Notes: generated by a model not told the origin, from the letters alone. A stretch of DNA of 64,000 bases from Topomyia yanbarensis (GCF_030247195.1 NC_080671.1:30001543-30065542); one strand, 5' to 3'. Positions 21,800 to 34,400 are shown, counted from the stretch's first letter. Translations and numbers: made by a program.

Positions 21800-23040
21800 A
21801 TTGAACTGAAAAAAGGTGCAAAATCGGCAAAGTCCCAAAGAATCGATTTTTATAAAAAAAATAATTTTCGAGATAACATAAAATCTCGACGTTTCATGCA
21901 TTTTAAAGATGTTTGGCATCAAAAATACGAATTCGATTTCTGAAATTTCATGTGGTCCCCCCTTTGAAAAAAAATTTGAGTTCCGGCTTATATGGGAATT
22001 CCATATGTGACCGGACGGTTTAGTCTATATTTCCGGAACCATATAAGCGATCCGTACGAAATTTTATTGACATCTATGGGGATATTATAGCTATCATTTG
22101 GGACTAAGTTTGTGAAAATTGGCCCAACCATTTCCGGGAAACTGATGTGAGTTCGTAAATTTTGAAAGATGGCCGCTTTACCCGGGCACTTCCGGAACCG
22201 TCTATGGTGGTTAATGTAGTCAACGAAAGCTTGGTTGGCCGTCGGTGACCTAGAACAGCAAATTTAAGTTGTTTGAGAGACATTTTAGCGAAATTTTTAC
22301 CTTTTTTGCTTTCATCGGAGTATCGGTTTGAATCACAATTTGCTATGTGATCGCACGCCACAACCTGTAACTCCGGGACCGGAAGTCGGATCGGGATGAA
22401 ATTAAATAGCCATTTACGGGGACGCAATACCTTTCATTTGAGGCCAAGTTTAGTCGAATCGGTCTAGCCATCTCGGAGAAACCGATGTGACTGTTGTTCT
22501 GAATTTAGATACTTCCGCCGGGGCTTCCGGAACCGAGGATGGTGGCCAATGTGGCCAAATAGACTTTGAATGGATGTTAGTGACCTAATACTACAAATCG
22601 AAGCAGTTGTGGTCATATTTTGGAAAAATTTTCACCTTTATACATTCATTGCAGAATTTATTAAAATCTACATTTTCTGCGTGTTCGTACTTATCACCCT
22701 GTAATTCCGGAACCGGAAGTCGGATCCATTAGAAATTCAATAGCAGCCTATGGGAACGTTGCACCTTTCATTTGAGACTAAGTTTATCAAAATCGGTTCA
22801 GCCATCTCTGAGAAAAATGAGTGACATTTTTGGTCACATACACACACACATACACACACATACATACATACACACATACATACACACACAGACATTTGCC
22901 GAACTCGACGAACTGAATCGAATGGTATATGTCACTCGGCCCTCCGGGCCTCCGTTAAAAAGTCGGTTTTCAGAGCAATTGCAATACCTTTCTATTGAGA
23001 AAGGCAAAACGCTTTTAATCCACCTAACAGTGTGATGAGA
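21800..23040 (+). repeat. Three diverged ~335 bp tandem units of a mosquito repeat
   Basis: The block 'TTCCGGAACCGGAAGTCGGA' recurs near 22031, 22371 and 22703. Each time it is followed by 'CCTTTCATTTGAG' or a variant and 'AATCGGTTCAGCCATCTC' or a variant. Spacing is about 340 and 332 bp. The array ends with a (CA)n/(CATA)n run at 22840-22890, then 'GACGAACTGAATCGAATGG', 'CTCGGCCCTCCGGGCC' and a 'TTGAGAAAGGCAAAA' end. The last unit is related to the 3' half of family 1. Confidence 0.75.
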
Positions 23041-23284
23041 CATTTCTTATAACTCTTATCACTCTCTTCGGATATTATATCGTTTGAGAACATTTAGAAC
23101 TTGATGCTTCGCGATGTTTTTGATAACACATACTACATGGGATAGTGGCAGGACTCAGAGAATCGCTCAAATCAGCATAGGACAACATCAGTGCTAGAAA
23201 TCTCAAACCAAATCAATGGGGAAGCGAAAAAATGGCCCATAAAATAGACATACCAACGAATTATTGTTAATGCTCTGTTAATAA

Positions 23285-24437
23285 AAGTCAGTTGTGTGTA
23301 TTCCCTCCGACCGGTTGTTTGTCAGCTGAGCTGCTTTCGCTTTTTCGTGGAAAATAGTCGCGCGATCGATTTCCATATCGTATTTTGCTGCCATTCGCTT
23401 TTATCAGTTATAGTGCACTGTTTTCGGATCGTACATTTTACATCGCTGGTGATATTATAGATAAAAAGGCGATTTTTCACCCGATTAAACGATCTATCCG
23501 TTTGTTCTATCTTTCGGTGCTACCGCTTCTATACAGTCGAAAACAAAAGAACGTTATTCTTCATCATACCAGCTGTATTGAACAAGAGAAAGTCGTGCTG
23601 ATTGAAGATGTTTTGCTGCGAATGTGCCTTGCCTATCATGCCTGGAGGGGTAACCATTTCTTGTGATGGATTTTGTCAGGATAATTATCATGCAGAATGT
23701 GCTGTGCTGTCTACTGCAGAGGTCACCTGCTGCAACAGGTACAAGAATATCTGGTGGATGTGTACCCCGTGTACGACGATCATGGACGGCGTTCGCAAGA
23801 TGCAGGCTTTTCGAGATAAACGCGAGGCGATCACCGACGCTACTTCATTTACCCCTGCTCATGCGGCTACTGTTGCTGTCGATGTGAATACTGAATGAAT
23901 CAATTACCGAAATGGCTGAATCTCGTTTTTCTTTGGCGGAAACAAGTTCATCTCTAGCTCAATCAATCCTGCAAATGTCGTCCACTCGATTGAAACAAGG
24001 GTGTAGGGTTGCTGGTTCTTTGGAGTCAAGTAATTCTACAAATCTTTGTTGGGTATTCTTTACGCGTGTCAAGAACACAGTGAGTGAGAAAGATATTGCT
24101 ACTCTGGTCGCAGAATCACTCGGAACTAATGCTGCAATTGTGAAGAAGCTCGTACCTGAATGGAAGGACGAGTCATTAATGCCGTTCATTTCATTCAAAG
24201 TAGGAATTGACGCAAGGCTAAGAAAAATAGCACTATCTCCATCAACATGGCCATTAGGACTCTGTTTCCGACAATTTCACGAAAAGTTTGACATTTTGTT
24301 TGGAATACTGTATTGTTACCTTTGCTTGTTGCTCGATTGTCTGTGTTGTTATATATTGTTACTGTACATGTTAAATAATTTTAAGTAACAGTCTGTATGG
24401 CAGAATTAGCCAAAGACGAAGGAATAAATAAATAAAA
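23285..24437 (+). mobile_element. ORF1-only non-LTR element with a PHD finger
   Basis: The element appears to start near an initiator-like TCAGTTGTG (about 23289), carries the ORF1 described at 23608-24388, and ends in AATAAATAAATAAAAT at 24422-24437, a LINE-type tail. No RT or endonuclease lies between ORF1 and the tail. Flanking duplications were not found, so the ends are approximate. Confidence 0.55.
23608..24388 (+). pseudogene. LINE ORF1-like protein: PHD finger plus WP-G-FR-F domain, frame-broken
   Basis: From ATG 23608 the frame begins 'MFCCEC' and shows a full C4HC3 PHD spacing. The residues are C3-x2-C6, C19-x3-C23 (in CDGFC), H28-x2-C31 (YHAEC) and C52-x2-C55 (WWMCTPC). This frame stops at 23896-23898. 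A second frame, from ATG 23912, runs to 24388. It contains 'LCWVFFTRVKNTVSEKDIA', 'IVKKLVPEWKD', 'PFISFKVGIDARLRKIAL' and 'STWPLGLCFRQF', the RNA-binding-like C-terminal block I associate with ORF1 proteins of mosquito LINEs. PHD fingers in ORF1 are known from CR1-group LINEs. The hydrophobic tail after 'CFRQF' looks like read-through into the 3' UTR. A frameshift between the two halves makes this a pseudogene. The residue pattern is seen directly; the role as nucleic-acid-binding ORF1p is by analogy. Confidence 0.7.
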
Positions 24438-24440
24438 TAT

Positions 24441-25367
24441 CTAAATTGTGGTCGGAAAACTGAATTTTCCTAAAGGGGTTATATATTGTACTGAGCCAAA
24501 AAAATCGAATTTTTTTTTTTTGAATCGATTTGAAGTTTATACTTTACTCAAATTTCCAACGCGACTGAGAACTAAGAAATCAACGCTTTTTCTTGAAAAA
24601 AGCGATACTAGTAGTGACACCATTCAAATAAAATCAACAGTGAATATTTCCAGTCTTGGTTTTATTTCCCATTTAAGAACTATTGTGTTTTTTACATCTT
24701 AGATTGCATGATGCAGTGATCGAAATCCAAAACTCCATGAAGAATTTGAAATTATTAAATTAAAATTTGTGTTTGCTATTGAAATTGACAAAATGATAGT
24801 ATCGCCCCTTTGGCGATTTTCGGTCCCACCTATCAGCATTGAAGTATGGCCCTTACGTTTTTTTACAATACCAATTTTACAATTGGTGGGGGTTTGGTAA
24901 AAATCGATCTTACTGCCCAAACGGCATAATTCCGAAATCGTAATTTTTGAAGTTTTCAAATTATGCAGAATTAATTTTTCAGAAAATAGTAACAGAGTTC
25001 GTGTCTTTAGCGAGAGACTTTATTGTAGTCATGAATATTAACCTGAGAAAATTCACCATAAATACTTCTTGGACGATATACCGTCAAAATTATTTTATCA
25101 AATGATGCGCTGTTTAACGTTTGAAAAACTCATTGAAGATACTAAACCTCCGAAATTGGCGGTTTCGAAATGATGCTATCTTGACCTTAAATTACTGTTT
25201 TTAAACATTTGACTTATACATATAATTGGTCATACAACAAAAATCAAATGCTCATCAAAATCGATCAGAAACTTTTTCATAAATTTCTCTCTACATTTGG
25301 AAAGTGTTATCCTCGTTATTAATCATATTACGTTTTCGTCTCAACTCGACGCATTCCCAAAATAAAA
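24441..25367. other. No gene recognised; probable old repeat sequence
   Basis: Phrases such as 'AAAGGGGTTATATATTG' and the T-run at 24515-24525 resemble mosquito repeat DNA, but I found no ends. There is no coding frame of note. Confidence 0.4.
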
Positions 25368-26152
25368 ACCTGTTTTAATCCACTTAGTGGTGCAATTGTG
25401 CTTTTCTCATTTGTCCAGAATACGATTCCATGGCTGGTTATGTTCAATACAATGGTGGGAATGAATATTACCTGTTCAGTACGATTTGCACATACATACA
25501 ATGGATCGACAGCCACGATCTTGAGATACTATGTGATACTGAAACATCGCTTGAAACCAGCGGCGGATCATGGGGAAAGATCCGAGAGGTCCAGGTCCAG
25601 CCGAAAATTTTCAACTTGTTAAGAAATTTTAAATTAGTTTTAATTTTAAAGTAGCAACCCCTCACTGCATACTCCCTCCGGGCCGGTATGATTGACGATT
25701 TTTAGAGTGATTGCATAACCTTTCTATATGAGAAAGGCAAAAATGTACCAAAGTCCAAAAAAGTCAATTTTTGTCAAACATCTCAATGTTTCATGCATTT
25801 TAAAGTCATTTGGTATCAAAAATACAAATTTGATTTTGAAATTTTTTCATTTCAGTTTATATGGGAATTTGCTGTGTGATTGCACTCTTCAACTCGTAAC
25901 TCCGGAACCGGAAGTCCAATCAATAAAAAATTCAATAACAGCCGATGGGAAGGTTGTACCTTTCATTTGAGACTAACTTTGTGCAAATCGGTCCAGCCAT
26001 CTCTGAGAAACAGAGGTCAAATTTTTTCCACATTCACACATACACACAGATATTTTCCGATCTCGACGAACTCAGTCGATTGGCATATGACACTCGGCCC
26101 TCCGGGTCGGGATTAGATTGACGAATTTTAGAGTGAATGAGAAAGGCAAAAA
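25368..26152 (+). repeat. Mosquito interspersed repeat, family 1, copy B
   Basis: Begins 'TTTTAATCCACTTAGTGG' near 25374, matches copy A (597-1330) throughout, and ends with a short (CACA) run, 'GACGAACTCAGTCGATTGG', 'CTCGGCCCTCCGGG' and 'GAGAAAGGCAAAAA'. Here the terminal phrase lost in copy A is preserved. Confidence 0.8.
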
Positions 26153-26503
26153 CATTTTTAGCAAATGTTGAAAGTTATGCATTTTTCTTGGTGAGCAGTT
26201 CTATGTTTCATAGACATTAAATCAATTTTAACTTCGCTTCCTATTGAATAAAGACCCTTATTACAGTACATCTCTACAAAAACGAGATCAATTTGAAAAT
26301 AAATCTGAGGATTATGATTGATTACAGAACTCTGGGAATTTTCTATTGGAATGTTCTCAGGCAGGAATTTGATATTGATGCAATTAGACAACTGTGAAAT
26401 CAAGATCAATAGATCAGTTACATATCAGGAGCCATTCTGACAATTTATCAAAAGTCCTCATGATCTGCATCAATAAATTTTCAACTTCAATCCAATTTTT
26501 TTT

Positions 26504-26513
26504 GGGTGTGGTG

Positions 26514-26543
<30 letters not shown>
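26504..26543 (+). repeat. G-rich run (TGTGGTGG then G19)
   Basis: About 40 bases of G and T ending in 19 consecutive Gs. It can form a G-quadruplex and is prone to length errors in sequencing. Confidence 0.9.
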
Positions 26544-26544
<1 letters not shown>

Positions 26545-26816
26545 TGTATTGTGTTAAACCCCAAAACCTTCTCTTGGCTACGCCGTTGCTCGAAATTATT
26601 TATTTCGCTTTTCATTTTCCGATATGTTTCAGATCGAATTGCAGTCAGAAGGTTCGCACAAATGAACATTTTTGTACTGATAAGTTAACAAGTTCCGTCC
26701 AGACAACTTGGAAGTGTTCGGTTATTATTTCTAGCGGTTGTAGATAGTAAAATGAAATACAAAATTCGTTTTATCGAAATAATGTTTAGCTTATTTCAAT
26801 GGATTATTACTATATT

Positions 26817-26841
26817 GTCTAGTCTAGTCTAGTCTAGTCTA
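26817..26841 (+). repeat. (GTCTA)5 pentanucleotide microsatellite
   Basis: Five near-perfect tandem copies of a 5 bp unit. Confidence 0.9.
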
Positions 26842-27577
26842 TACATACACAGCCAATACATGTAGGGATCCTGGAAAATTGCAGGCGTTCGTCCACAATT
26901 TTTCTTGTCATTATTAACGTTTGTGGCACATATGGAATATGACACAAGCATTAAAGCGGCCAGGCCAATTTATTACTATATTGAACAATAAATAGGCGAC
27001 AAAGAATAATCAAAAAATAACAAGCTATAACTTTTAAAGTATTCAAAATAGATATTTAAAGTCTTTAGTAAAGTTATTCGCAAAAGTAAGAGCTACAAAT
27101 TTGCTGAAGACATCATTTCGATATAATCACTTCCAAGAAAATTTGTGAAAATATCTCACTCATAGGGGGATTAATCAGCAAAAGCACAATACCAAAAGAA
27201 AGGGCATATTACCTCCATTAAATTCTCCAAAGATACTATTGACCTAAAATAAGCCGTTTTGGCGTTAATAATAGATTACATGTTTTTGGTCATATTTCTG
27301 GCAATGGGAAATGATAAAAATCTTTCGTCCGCATTTAATGTTAAATATCTCTTATGATAATAGTCCGATTTCAACAATCTATAGCTTGTTCGAAAGGTAT
27401 TCGTTAAAGCTGTCTAAAAACATATAAATTGTTAATCTATGTTGTCAATTTCAGATAATCCAAAAAAACTGCAAAAAACGCCATTTTTACACATTCAAAC
27501 ATTCATATCTTGGAAACTAAACATCAGAATCAAAAACAAATTAATAGCGTTCATACTGTTTTTTTAGTTCTTTCATT

Positions 27578-27795
27578 TAAAATTGGTTTGGATAAGATCG
27601 GTTCAGCCATTGCTGAGAAACACGAATGAGAATTTGTCCGTTACATACACACACACACAGACACACACACACACAGACATTGTCCCAAATCGTCGAGCTG
27701 AGTCGATTGGTATATAAGACTCGGCCCTCCGGGCCTCGGAAAAAATCTTGAAAGTTTGAGCGAATTCTATACATTTCTTTTATAAGAAATGTAAA
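27578..27795 (+). repeat. Mosquito interspersed repeat, family 2, 3' end
   Basis: Ends with 'GATCGGTTCAGCCATTGCTG', a (CA)n run at 27645-27678, 'CGTCGAGCTGAGTCGATTGG', 'CTCGGCCCTCCGGGCCTCGG', and ACATTTCTTTTATAAGAAATGT. The complement of this ending opens the copies at 34823 and 50703. Confidence 0.75.
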
Positions 27796-30700
27796 AATCA
27801 TAAAATTTGCATTATTTATTCCAAAGGCTTTGATATTGATATGGTTCATTTTAATTACTCATGTCTTAGCTAAATTTGGTTTTAGGATTTCTGATACTTT
27901 GAGAAACGGATTTTCCAGGTACTGAAATCCTGAACTTCGCAACAACGATATAAACTAAAAGTGTCTCATTGTTCCAGTAAATTTGCACAAAAAGAATTTC
28001 AAACTAGCTAAAAGTAGCAGTAATGTTCAATTTTGGATAACATATTTAGAGCTACAAAGTTAGGAGAATACTGCATTTTCTATTTTCTTTAATTTTGAAT
28101 TTGAACATTACTACCCAGAAACGAATAGTTGTTTAAACAAAAAAGTTTAATTTGACTAACAACATTAGATGTTACTGAGTATATATTAAACGAATGATAT
28201 GAAAATTAGTTTAAACCAATTTCCCATATTTACTCTGTATCGTGGAATTAGTCGACAATGGACTGTTAAACACATTATCAACATAATAGTGAATATTTAT
28301 TAGCACTACTTTAATAAAGGAATGTTCATATTAATGTACCCTGTTCAACTAATAATATGGTGTTTACTTTTGTTTGGCAATTTTTGTTTTCTCTTTGCTG
28401 CTTTTAGCCTCTTCCAGCTGAAAGAGCAAACAATTGCTTGATGCTGTGACAATTAACAAAAGTTTTAACATAGCCAAGGTACAAATCAACAAATTCAATA
28501 TTACTACTTATCTGAGATTGGACCAATTAAAGAAAAGGCGCCCTTGTGCCCCATAATATACGTCTATTTACTACTCAACCGTGACGATTGATACTTACTT
28601 TGTAAAATCCGTATAACATTTGCTTCCACACTAAAAGTCGGATAAAAGAAACTACTCTGTAAATCTCGGCAATTTTTTTGTCCGGTTCTTATACTGAAGG
28701 TTCTCACTTGCCGACTTTTGCGGGTGCGAACTTTTTATACGATTTTTACGTTCAAGAACCCCTGTGCGATTTTTACGCTTAAAGTTTATATACGACTTTT
28801 ACATTCTAATATAATTGAAACGGGTTTTACGAAGCATGTTCTATTCTTCCGACTTTTATTTTCGGGCGCTCAATATATGTGAAGGGTTGATATTCAAAGT
28901 CATATAATCACCAATAGACCAGGGAATGAAACACAATTTTGCTAGAAAGTGCAAAACCAGTGCAATCCACTGCCCCGATGTTTCCCAATGAATTAAATAA
29001 TGAATTAATGAACTAATTAAGGAGAGGGTAAGTTTTTTTTTCGGTAAAAAGGACACAATTAAAAAAAAAATATTATCTTTCCATATAATATTGCCACAAT
29101 TGAGCAATATTTTCTCAAAACTGCATGGCAAAATACTGAAAATTGAACGAGTGACAGTTAATCTCCGGAAACTTGTTTTGTGGTGTATTTAATAACTCAA
29201 AATTTGCTGGTCCAATCGCTTTGATATTTTGCACAGTTCTTCCTCAAATCAATCGCCAAGTAACCAACTGGAGCTTTTATTTTTTGCTCGATTTTTGAAT
29301 TTTTCGTAGTGCTTTGAAGCCAAAGTCCATTTACTAAAAAATCATTAACATACTATTGTAAAAATAATAATACTATTTTTTTATAAAAAAGCTATTGGTG
29401 TCCAGTAGCTCCAGAGTTTTGGTGTACACTGCATTATTTCGAGGTGCCTTCTGAAGATTCTCTGGCCACTAACCCAATATCTAATATCTTGCAATATAAA
29501 TTCAAATATTGAATAACTATGTGGAAGTGGACTGAATACGCTAACACTTTGTGCCTTAGACCCTCACCCTACCCACCGTTAAAGTTTAATTATGTGATTT
29601 GTATGAAACTCGACCGAAATTAGCCCCTTGCTAAAGAAGTAAAAAGACAATCTTTGTCAGAAGAGAAGATCCTAGAGTCAGCATTTCTACGTTGCAAGAC
29701 CGGCTGATAGTTTTAGATAACGTTAACGTTTTAAACGCGGAGCTGGTTTTCAAGTAGTTAGTGTTATGTGATTTTGTTCAACGATTCAGGAAAGGTGGCA
29801 AAACGAGCTCAATTAAAGCGGACTTTCATTTGGTAACGGTCGGTGGTTTTTTGACATCCCAACCTCAAAACTAATAATTAGTACAATCAAACTCATGTTT
29901 CAACTTATAGATGGAAATAAAAGATATGAATACTAGTTACTTGATAATAGAGCCTCTTAGGACACGTGTACATTAAAAATTTCTCCACACGTGATAAGTC
30001 GAGAGCGCCGATTCATAACTGTAAACACGTAGCACAATAAAACCTTCTGTTTTCATTCGCACTCGTCGTCCCCTTTCTGCTCGCCAGCTTCTTCTTCTTC
30101 TTCACAGCCTAAACACTGTTCGTATTCATACTTTATTATGCTGCTAGCGTGCTCTGCTGCATTCATAATTCACCAACGTCACCGAAACCATATAAAACAG
30201 AACCGCGACTAGATAGAACGATGAAAGTACAAAAAAAAACAACTAACAACCGGAGAAAAATAATAAACAAACTCAAGTGAGAACGGGAACGAGATAAAAA
30301 TCATATGACAATCAGCGTATACAACTGCCAAGTCGTCGGCCGTGTCGTGGTCTCGTGGAGTTTTATATGGATATAGCTTCTTCTTGCTGAGTAAAAGCCG
30401 GGATTGCAGCTCGGAAAAGTAGGCACTGGACTCAAGTGTAACCGTGGAAACAGAGGTTTTGTTTCAATTCTAGGGTATCATTTCCCGAAACGTTTCCTAC
30501 CTCAACGAATAAAATTGTTAACAATTTCTCAAATAAAATAAAACACCTCTTTTCGTTGAAGCTTGATAACTTAACAAGATATCAACAGCACCTCTTATTA
30601 TCTGTGTTACACCCATTTTTGCTTAAATCCTAAAACAAGTTCAGTACTCCTAGTTGCAAGAACACTTCGACTCAGTCACCGCGGGCTGTAGGACGAACGG

Positions 30701-31754
30701 ATCTGCGCCACACTTGAGAATCGTGTTATTTTTCGTCTTTTTCGTGCTGCTGCTCCCGTGTGGTGCTCTTCTTCGACTGACGACGTTTGAGTGAATTTTA
30801 TCACCAGCTCAAACACTTGAAAACACTTGGAGGTCATTGTTCAGCTCGTCGCGTCGCGGTGCTGCTGGCACTCACGATTATGGGTTAGTAAGCAATCGAG
30901 AAAGTGGTTCACTCCGTTTTTGGGCACACTAGCGTTGTTATCAGGCACATGTATACCTCGGTAGTACGTAAATGTGCCCTCCAATTTGTGTACAAACAAT
31001 TCCAAAACGTAATTTTTGAATATTGCGTTTACTGCCCATAAAAGCATAAGAGTCCCATATGGAAAAGCAGCAAGTCGAGAAAAACGCTGTTAAAGATTTA
31101 CAAATTCATTGAGCCTTTTATGGATGGGACAACCATGTTTTGGTATTTTTTCGATATTTTCTAAACAAACCTGGTAATCTTATGTGTGCATTGTGGTGAT
31201 ACTGAATACAATCCAACAGATAACTCAATTTCAACAAAAAAAAAACCATATGGAAGCCTTATGTTTTAATGGGCAGTTTAATGGCTTTACAAAACTATTA
31301 AATGGTTTAATAGTAAACATAGATTTTATTATATACTCATACAGTATACTATGTCTTACTTACTGTCTACTAACTAATAATATTTATGAAATTCATTATG
31401 TCTTCTGTGTGCTACACCATATATCTAATTCGATTATATTATTTTGACATTAAAAATGTCTTACTCCACTATCTGGGGCTAGGTGTCATTCTAAAATCTA
31501 AACTATCTCCCGTGTAACGAAACTATGTAAGGTTTGCACGCTTATAACTCCGATATTACTAGATGGATTTTAATCATTCATACACCAACCGATTAAGAAA
31601 CACCTAACTTTAATATTGGTAATAATTTAATATCTCCCCAATAAAAGTAGACTTTTGGAAATTGTTAAAAAGTTCACAAAAAACGGGAAAAATACCATTC
31701 GTGAGGCAGATTTCTCAGACACAGCCGTCAAAAGAGGGCAGCTTAGTTGCTCAA
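27796..31754. other. No gene recognised; 29980-31060 GC-richer, possible regulatory DNA
   Basis: I see no domain in any frame. The part at 29980-31060 is less AT-rich, has (CTT)n at about 30090-30105, and carries a minus-strand TCAGT initiator-type site near 30773-30783. It lacks obvious TE hallmarks and could be promoter or 5' UTR of a gene outside the window. Weak evidence only. Confidence 0.35.
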
Positions 31755-31768
31755 TGAAACACGAAAAG

Positions 31769-31805
31769 TCATAAATAGAAGCAACGCATGTCCGTTTAAA
31801 TCAGT
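31769..31805 (+). promoter_or_regulatory. Core-promoter-like unit 1 (TATA-like + initiator)
   Basis: CATAAATAG at 31769 lies 30-32 bases before TCAGT at 31801-31805. This is the spacing of insect TATA/initiator promoters. The surrounding ~130 bp is repeated downstream as unit 2. Confidence 0.45.
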
Positions 31806-31928
31806 TGTTGCTCTTATCCCACACGAGCAACGTCGTCTCCGGGTGATGCAATAAGCGCTATCGATTTTCGGTAACGTTGGCATTTGCACACACTCGCACC
31901 TAAGTGACTAAACCATATACGGTTAGTT

Positions 31929-31964
31929 TATAAATAGAGGTGACGCGTATCCGTTTGAATCAGT
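31929..31964 (+). promoter_or_regulatory. Core-promoter-like unit 2 (TATA + initiator)
   Basis: TATAAATAG at 31929 is followed 31 bases later by TCAGT (31960-31964), with 'CGTATCCGTTTGAATCAGTT' matching 'GCATGTCCGTTTAAATCAGTT'-type sequence of unit 1. Downstream 'CAATAAGCG..CG.TATCGATTTTCGG'-like blocks are also shared. No open frame of note follows. Confidence 0.5.
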
Positions 31965-32380
31965 TTTTGTTCTTATGTCGAACGGGTAAGATCATGGCTG
32001 CAGCGTCTGGGCACTACAATAAGCGGTAGACGCTATGCATTTTCGGCAGCGGTGACCGTGTGCGGATTTGTCGGGTACCAACATGGTGTCACAGAATGAT
32101 TTGCAAAGTGGGTGGGCGGGGTGGTTTGGATTTAATTCAATACGGTGTGTGCTGCTTAAGAGTGTTGCGTTTGAAAAAAATATATTTATTTTTATGCATG
32201 CGTGTGCGTTGTAACTTGTTAATCCATGTTTACGGCGCTTTGTAGCTGCGTAGGGTAAAGAGCCTATTGGTTTTCATGTTTCATATTTCGGTTATATGTT
32301 TTTTATCAGTAAGGCATCTGACAACGTGCTTCTGTAGTTATTGCACTGTTCAGCAGCGTAGTATTTTATATAGGAGAGTA

Positions 32381-32464
32381 CACTCAGGTTTTTTTACGCG
32401 GATTTTTAAATTTACGCGGTTTTCATTTACACGGCCTGTATCCCCTGCGTGAAAAATCTGAGTG
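32381..32464. mobile_element. 84 bp MITE with TA duplication
   Basis: Starts CACTCAGGTTTTTTTACGCG and ends CGTGAAAAATCTGAGTG. TA flanks both sides (32379-32380, 32465-32466). It is a tiny Tc1/mariner-type MITE of a kind I recall as common in Aedes. Confidence 0.8.
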
Positions 32465-32849
32465 TAATTGCATCGGAAACAATCACATTCCCAGCATAAA
32501 TTTTTGTTTTCTAATTTCAAACACTTTTGTTTCGTACTGCACACAACGGAAAATTTTAAAACAGAACTTACCGTCCCAGCAGCAGTTTAAGCAGGTGTTC
32601 TTTTTCGATTCAAATTCAAGCCATGTCTTAAGCGTTACTGGACTTAAAATTGTTTATCCAGTCAGAATATCTGTCCTACCCTATGTATTTAAAATACAGT
32701 TCTAATTGCGTTTAAAAGTATACAACAAATAGAACGGTTGGGTATACTAATTTAAATTTTAAAATGAATCTGTTTTAAATTATGAAACAAACCGCTGTAC
32801 TGAAGATATAAATATGTCAGTCCTATTACCACATAAAACACCTATATAA

Positions 32850-32998
32850 CATAAAACGCTGCAGAATTGGTTTAATAATACAATGTTTGCATTACAGAGT
32901 TATAACACGTTTTAATAATTAGCAACAAGAAAAATGTCGCCAAGATAGCATAAAAACCCGTTTTAACTGGTAGTGCGAACGTTGCATAACAATGTAAT
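32850..32998 (-). repeat. MITE-like repeat, inverted partner of 44945-45075
   Basis: Contains ATTAGCAACAAGAAAAATGT, CAAGATAGC and AAACCCGTTTTAAC, the complement of the repeat at 44945. Ends are degenerate (GCATTACAGAGTTA / GGTAGTGCGAACGT). Confidence 0.7.
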
Positions 32999-32999
32999 T

Positions 33000-34189
33000 T
33001 ATCAAATAATTTCATTTTTTCCACCACTAATCGATCAAGAAATACTTAAACTTAAGATTGTTTACTTAAGTTCATTAGTACATTATTGAAAATTTAAATG
33101 GAAAATGATATTTCATATTTCATGGAGAATCTGTATATTTCCGTTGGCGGGCGTGGGTTTCCTCATCACAGCTCTCAATATGGAACTTTTCTTTTGAATA
33201 TATTTTCTGGACAGACCAGCCTATTTTTACTAGATGGATCAGCCAAATAATGCCAATCACCTAGTGAGATACTTGATTAATTAATAGATTACCGTTAAAA
33301 CACCTTCAATAAATTATGTTTTGATGGGGAGGGTATATAGCAAATTGTAACATATGAAAACAAACGAGTGAACAAGAACGTGAGTCGATATGTGTGATAG
33401 ATAAAATTCATTTGCACGCTCTTGAAAAAAGCTACATTTTTAATGTCACCGTGGTCGTGTCGTGTACACAACCCTTTAATTTTTTTGATACCTTGCGCAA
33501 AATTATCATTATATTCGTTTATCATTTATTAATTTATTGTATTTCTCATTGCATGCTACATTTATTAAATGCACTCGTTTACTCGTCGATGCTTCATTTA
33601 TATATTTTATAATTATTATATGCATTGTGTTCATCATTTTCATTTTCATCGCCAGCTTCTATTCGCGAGATAAGAATACTCACACTGATCGCATAATTCT
33701 ACGGGATAATGCTGTTATTGTTAACTTTCTTATCTGACAAGCGGTAATAAGATTGACGCGCCCTTCTCACACAAACCATTGTCTTAACCAGTGTCTTACC
33801 ATGTAAATGAAATTGCGTTATTCGAGTGGCGGGAATTTATCATTGGAAGGAGATTCTCTGCCCCTTTTGATTGCGCATAAAGGTCTCTGTTTATGGCTTC
33901 ACTCCCTTTTGGCCCTTTATACAGTGATGATGTGAATGTCATTTGGTTTGGTTTATCCTTGCTGTTAAAAGCATCTGCAGCCACCGGAGTATTCCATGCA
34001 CTGATGGTTGGTTCTTATATCATCATCATGAGTATAAAACGGTTGCCATATTGGATTCGTCATTTTGAATTTTACATTTTCGACGTCAGAATCGAAATCA
34101 GAGAACCCGAAAACCTGTATAAAGTTAGAAATAACGCGTCGCAAAGAGTTAAAAAAAATTATGTGCTCTATCGTTTACAGATTTTATAA
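33000..34189. other. No gene recognised
   Basis: AT-rich sequence without recognisable domains or terminal repeats. Short frames near 33394-33737 and 33893-34189 lack any known motif. Confidence 0.4.
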
Positions 34190-34400
34190 CATAAAATCTA
34201 AATCTAAATTTTTGTGTCAATTGAATCACCCCTTGGTCTATGTCCCGTTTTGACAAATTGCCAAAAAACCCTTGATTTTCTTTTGATTATATCTTCGGTT
34301 CTATTCACTCTAGAACCGAACTTCAGGATGTTTTCACAAGGAAATTGTTTAAGGAGTCTAGAAACAATTAGTTTTGCGTATACGTATTAGTTTTAACGGT
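34190..34400 (+). repeat. Interspersed repeat, inverted copy at 56130-56325
   Basis: Shares 'CAATTGAATCACCCC', 'CAAATTGCCAAAA', 'GATTTTCTTTTGATTATA' and 'GAGTCTAGAAA' with the complement of 56130-56325. Confidence 0.7.

Larger units (their letters stand above)
26153..27550. other. No gene recognised; contains G-run and (TCTAG)n
   Basis: Non-coding AT-rich sequence. Positions 27000-27550 look like the body of the repeat whose end is at 27578-27795. Confidence 0.4.
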
